A stretch of 64,000 nt of DNA, from positions 248,001 to 312,000 of the forward strand of contig NZ_CP025795.1 in NCBI RefSeq assembly GCF_002906655.1, written 5' to 3'. The stretch is from Vibrio hyugaensis (GTDB taxonomy: Bacteria; Pseudomonadota; Gammaproteobacteria; Enterobacterales; Vibrionaceae). Positions 61,925-64,000 of this stretch are shown one piece after another (position 1 is the stretch's first letter; each line of letters opens with the position of its first letter). The notes under the pieces are model-generated. The model did no database searches. It saw only the letters and a list, made by a program, of their open reading frames with translations, and was not told the DNA's origin. The translations under genes and the position numbers were made by a program.

Positions 61925-63709
61925 TTATGCTGCTTTTAAATGGCAGACGCGATTTTTTCCCAATCTTTTTGCTTGATAAAGTGCTTTATCGGCTTGTTCC
62001 ACTACATGATGGTAGCTGGTTTCTAACGGAGTAAATCCCACACTTGCCGTAAATCGTACATCGCCACAGCCCAATGCGAGGTGATTTCTTTGCAGCGCCG
62101 TTAGGAAGCTATCAAGCTGGTGTTTGGCATCGAATTCGTCGTTGGCTTGGAACACGATTGCAAACTCTTCACCGCCATAACGCGCTAAGCAAATCCCTTT
62201 TGGTTTAGGGAAACAGTCGCGCATCACTTCAGCCGTTTTTTGGATGACTAAATCGCCCACTGGATGGCCGAATTTATCGTTGATGTATTTGAAGTTATCA
62301 ATGTCGACCATCGCGATAAAACGGTTCTCTGAATGAAGCTCTCTCGACACTTTTGCTGCCAAGCACGCTTTGTTTTCGAGTTGCGTAATTGGATCTTGAT
62401 GGCGCAAACGGTCATGCAATTTGAGGTTTGCCAACGCCACTTGGGCGTAGTTCTGAATCAAGCTCAGCACGCATTTGTAAGTTGGGAATCGGCAGCTTAC
62501 GTAAGTCACGCCAAGTAATTCACGGCCATCAAACAGAGGAATGCAGTAGTGGTTGCTATTGATTTTGAGTTTTGTCGTTAGCTCGTCGCCGTACTTCTTG
62601 TTGCGGTAAGTCAGCACACTATGAGAAAAACGCGCTGCGAGCTCAGCATCGGTTAACACCAGCTTTTTGTTGCCGTGATAATCGAGCGTGTAAAAGCTGT
62701 AATTCAAGCTGTCGTAGACACAGAACTGTATGCCTTTGTGGTAGCAAAAGCGATCCAAGACATGCTTGAGTTGGGTTTTGAACTCACCAACGCTCTCCGT
62801 GCCATTTAAGCGTGCTAATGATAAATGCAGTTGGTAAGTGAGGTAGTTGATTCCGATGGCGAGTGCGAGCAGAGAAGCGATGACTCCAGCGGTAAGTGTG
62901 AAAGGATAACTGCTGTTAAGGATGTCGGCACGGTCTGTTCCAGCGACAAACACCCAGTTTAATCCGTTGTCTGCATCGAAGACTGAAATTTTGAAGTTAT
63001 CTTGGTAATAGTATTCGTGTTTACCAAACAGCAAACCCGACGCGACTTTGTCACTGATGCCACCATGATAACTCACCGAATAGTCACCGATGCGGCTTGG
63101 ATCTGGATGGAATACCAAGCGTTCGGTATCTCTGTCTACGACAAACACATAACCTTTATTCAATGTTTTGAGACCACGCAATTGCTGAGTGGTGTGGAGC
63201 AGATCGAACTCAAGCCAAAGTTGGTATTTCAGATTTGGATTGGTGTGTTTGATAGCGAATACCCAGCGTTGTTGCGGGTTTTGGTACAGCGAGGAGATAG
63301 AGAATTTGTCGCTGACAGTATCCAGTTTATGCCATTGAATAGCGCTGGTATCTGCCTGCTTGATTTGCCCAGAAAGGCCATAAGCGACGCTGTCATCTGC
63401 TGTGGTATAGAGAATGTTGGAGTATTGAGGAGAGTAGTCGATGATGCCTTGGCTTAGTTCACGGAAGTCAGGATCATTGAGGTCTTGTTTGCTTGCTTTT
63501 AATGCGGTTTCTAGAAGATAAAATTTGCTGAAAGCCGCTTCGATTTGGGAGTGTATCAACCGTTCGGCAGTGATGATATTGGTTTGTGATTGCCGATAGA
63601 CCATCGACTCGGAATCGACTAACTGAGCATAAGCCAGATAGACCATGAAGCCTGCGAGTAATAGCAGGTAAGGCCGCAGAATACGGATTAAGAATTTAGG
63701 TAAAGCCAT
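61925..63709 (-). CDS. Membrane diguanylate cyclase (dCACHE-GAF?-GGDEF)
   Basis: 594 residues. A first helix (LIRILRPYLLLLAGFMVYLA) and a second near 265-290 (SSYPFTLTAGVIASLLALAI) frame a periplasmic CACHE-type sensor (GIIDYSPQYSNILYTTADDS-like, KGYVFVVDRDTERLVFHPDP). A linker domain (~320-430) follows, then the GGDEF domain (~440-590; DPITQLENKACLAAKV, DIDNFKYINDKFGHPVGDLV, RYGGEEFAIVF). The active-site loop is GGEEF; no RxxD inhibitory site is seen just before it. It should make c-di-GMP in response to an external ligand. Confidence 0.9.
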   Translation of the reverse strand: MALPKFLIRILRPYLLLLAGFMVYLAYAQLVDSESMVYRQSQTNIITAERLIHSQIEAAFSKFYLLETALKASKQDLNDPDFRELSQGIIDYSPQYSNILYTTADDSVAYGLSGQIKQADTSAIQWHKLDTVSDKFSISSLYQNPQQRWVFAIKHTNPNLKYQLWLEFDLLHTTQQLRGLKTLNKGYVFVVDRDTERLVFHPDPSRIGDYSVSYHGGISDKVASGLLFGKHEYYYQDNFKISVFDADNGLNWVFVAGTDRADILNSSYPFTLTAGVIASLLALAIGINYLTYQLHLSLARLNGTESVGEFKTQLKHVLDRFCYHKGIQFCVYDSLNYSFYTLDYHGNKKLVLTDAELAARFSHSVLTYRNKKYGDELTTKLKINSNHYCIPLFDGRELLGVTYVSCRFPTYKCVLSLIQNYAQVALANLKLHDRLRHQDPITQLENKACLAAKVSRELHSENRFIAMVDIDNFKYINDKFGHPVGDLVIQKTAEVMRDCFPKPKGICLARYGGEEFAIVFQANDEFDAKHQLDSFLTALQRNHLALGCGDVRFTASVGFTPLETSYHHVVEQADKALYQAKRLGKNRVCHLKAA

Positions 63710-63836
63710 ATGCCAAATAACGTTGTATATATTATAAATGTGATTTGGCTAACAATATTAGATTAGTTTCACTTGCGCATCAATGCGTATGGTGTGTTCT
63801 TTGAGCTGATTGCTGTTTATGTATTCGAAACGTCGA

Positions 63837-63870
63837 TAAAACAAACCCAGCTTACGGCTGGGCTTGTCAG
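63837..63870. terminator. Terminator-like hairpin
   Basis: AAACCCAGC and GCTGGG pair around TTACG; T-run on the - strand. It probably ends the partial gene that follows on that strand. Confidence 0.6.
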
Positions 63871-63910
63871 AACTTGTAGGAATAAGCTGCATTTCTGTCA
63901 GGTAAGCTTT

Positions 63911-64000
63911 TTACTCCGGTTGATAATGCAGAATCGCCATCGACGTAGGAGAAAGCAGTACTTCGCCCTCGGCATGACCAGGATTGAGGTTACGCACATT
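63911..64000 (-). CDS. 3' end of a gene (partial), perhaps a glycoside hydrolase
   Basis: The last 29 codons and stop of a gene that starts beyond the window. The end reads NVRNLNPGHAEGEVLLSPTS, then MAILHYQPE. This resembles the terminal beta-sandwich of GH13-type sugar enzymes (phrase 'EVLLSPTSMAIL'), but too little is visible to be sure. The downstream hairpin at 63837-63870 fits as its terminator. Confidence 0.5.
   Translation of the reverse strand, partial: NVRNLNPGHAEGEVLLSPTSMAILHYQPE

Overview
The window looks like part of a Vibrio chromosome, most likely the secondary chromosome of a Harveyi-clade species (V. alginolyticus / V. parahaemolyticus type). This is inferred from the mid-40s GC appearance, the gene families and the gene content: a VctPDGC-like siderophore transporter, PL7/PL15 alginate lyases, a chitin-binding secretome, a bactofilin/M23 pair and DUF2999. 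No rRNA, tRNA, CRISPR array or intact insertion sequence was seen.

Layout. 1-0.9 kb: a decayed organic-hydroperoxide locus, with ohrR frameshifted and ohr reduced to a fragment ending at a palindrome built of two Tn5/IS50-like inside ends. 0.9-6.3 kb: three AraC-family regulators, a GNAT acetyltransferase, a DUF2999 protein and a MATE pump. 6.4-10.7 kb: an AttEFGH-like ABC operon (ATPase, FtsX-type permease, lipocalin-like lipoprotein). 10.9-18.1 kb: a DUF3297 gene, then an alginate-use cluster with a LysR regulator divergent from a sodium:solute symporter, a hexapeptide acetyltransferase, a PL15-type oligoalginate lyase and a secreted PL7 alginate lyase. 18.3-21.4 kb: a 1040-residue secreted chitin-binding protein. 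21.9-28 kb: DUF1254, a 283-bp MITE-like repeat, a U32 peptidase, DUF302 and a six-repeat Cys-rich protein. 28-34.2 kb: a chemoreceptor, an M16 peptidase lipoprotein, a Spy-like protein and DUF2541.

34.5-38.4 kb: a TetR-family regulator and a trimeric autotransporter-like adhesin, with three copies of a 13-bp palindrome between them. 38.6-42.1 kb: bactofilin and M23 peptidase genes overlapping by 97 bp, and a large envelope protein of unknown function. 42.2-49.2 kb: an iron island (VctPDGC-like ABC transporter, divergent LysR gene, TonB receptor) with two Fur-box-like sites. 49.3-52.9 kb: half-size EamA transporter, YcaQ-type DNA glycosylase, and a Bcr/EmrD-type pump translationally coupled to a serine-recombinase homologue that lacks catalytic residues. 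53.1-61.3 kb: a LacI-controlled nutrient locus (porin, double SnoaL-like protein, MFS, divergent symporter and L-serine dehydratase). 61.4-64 kb: a small lipoprotein, a CACHE-GGDEF diguanylate cyclase, and the 3' end of a gene running off the window.

Strongest leads for something undescribed: the six-repeat Cys/His protein at 26.9-27.8 kb, the palindrome-regulated adhesin at 35 kb, the recombinase/pump pair at 51-53 kb, and the LacI/SnoaL/porin/serine locus at 53-61 kb. All functional calls rest on reading the sequence and family knowledge; no database search was run.
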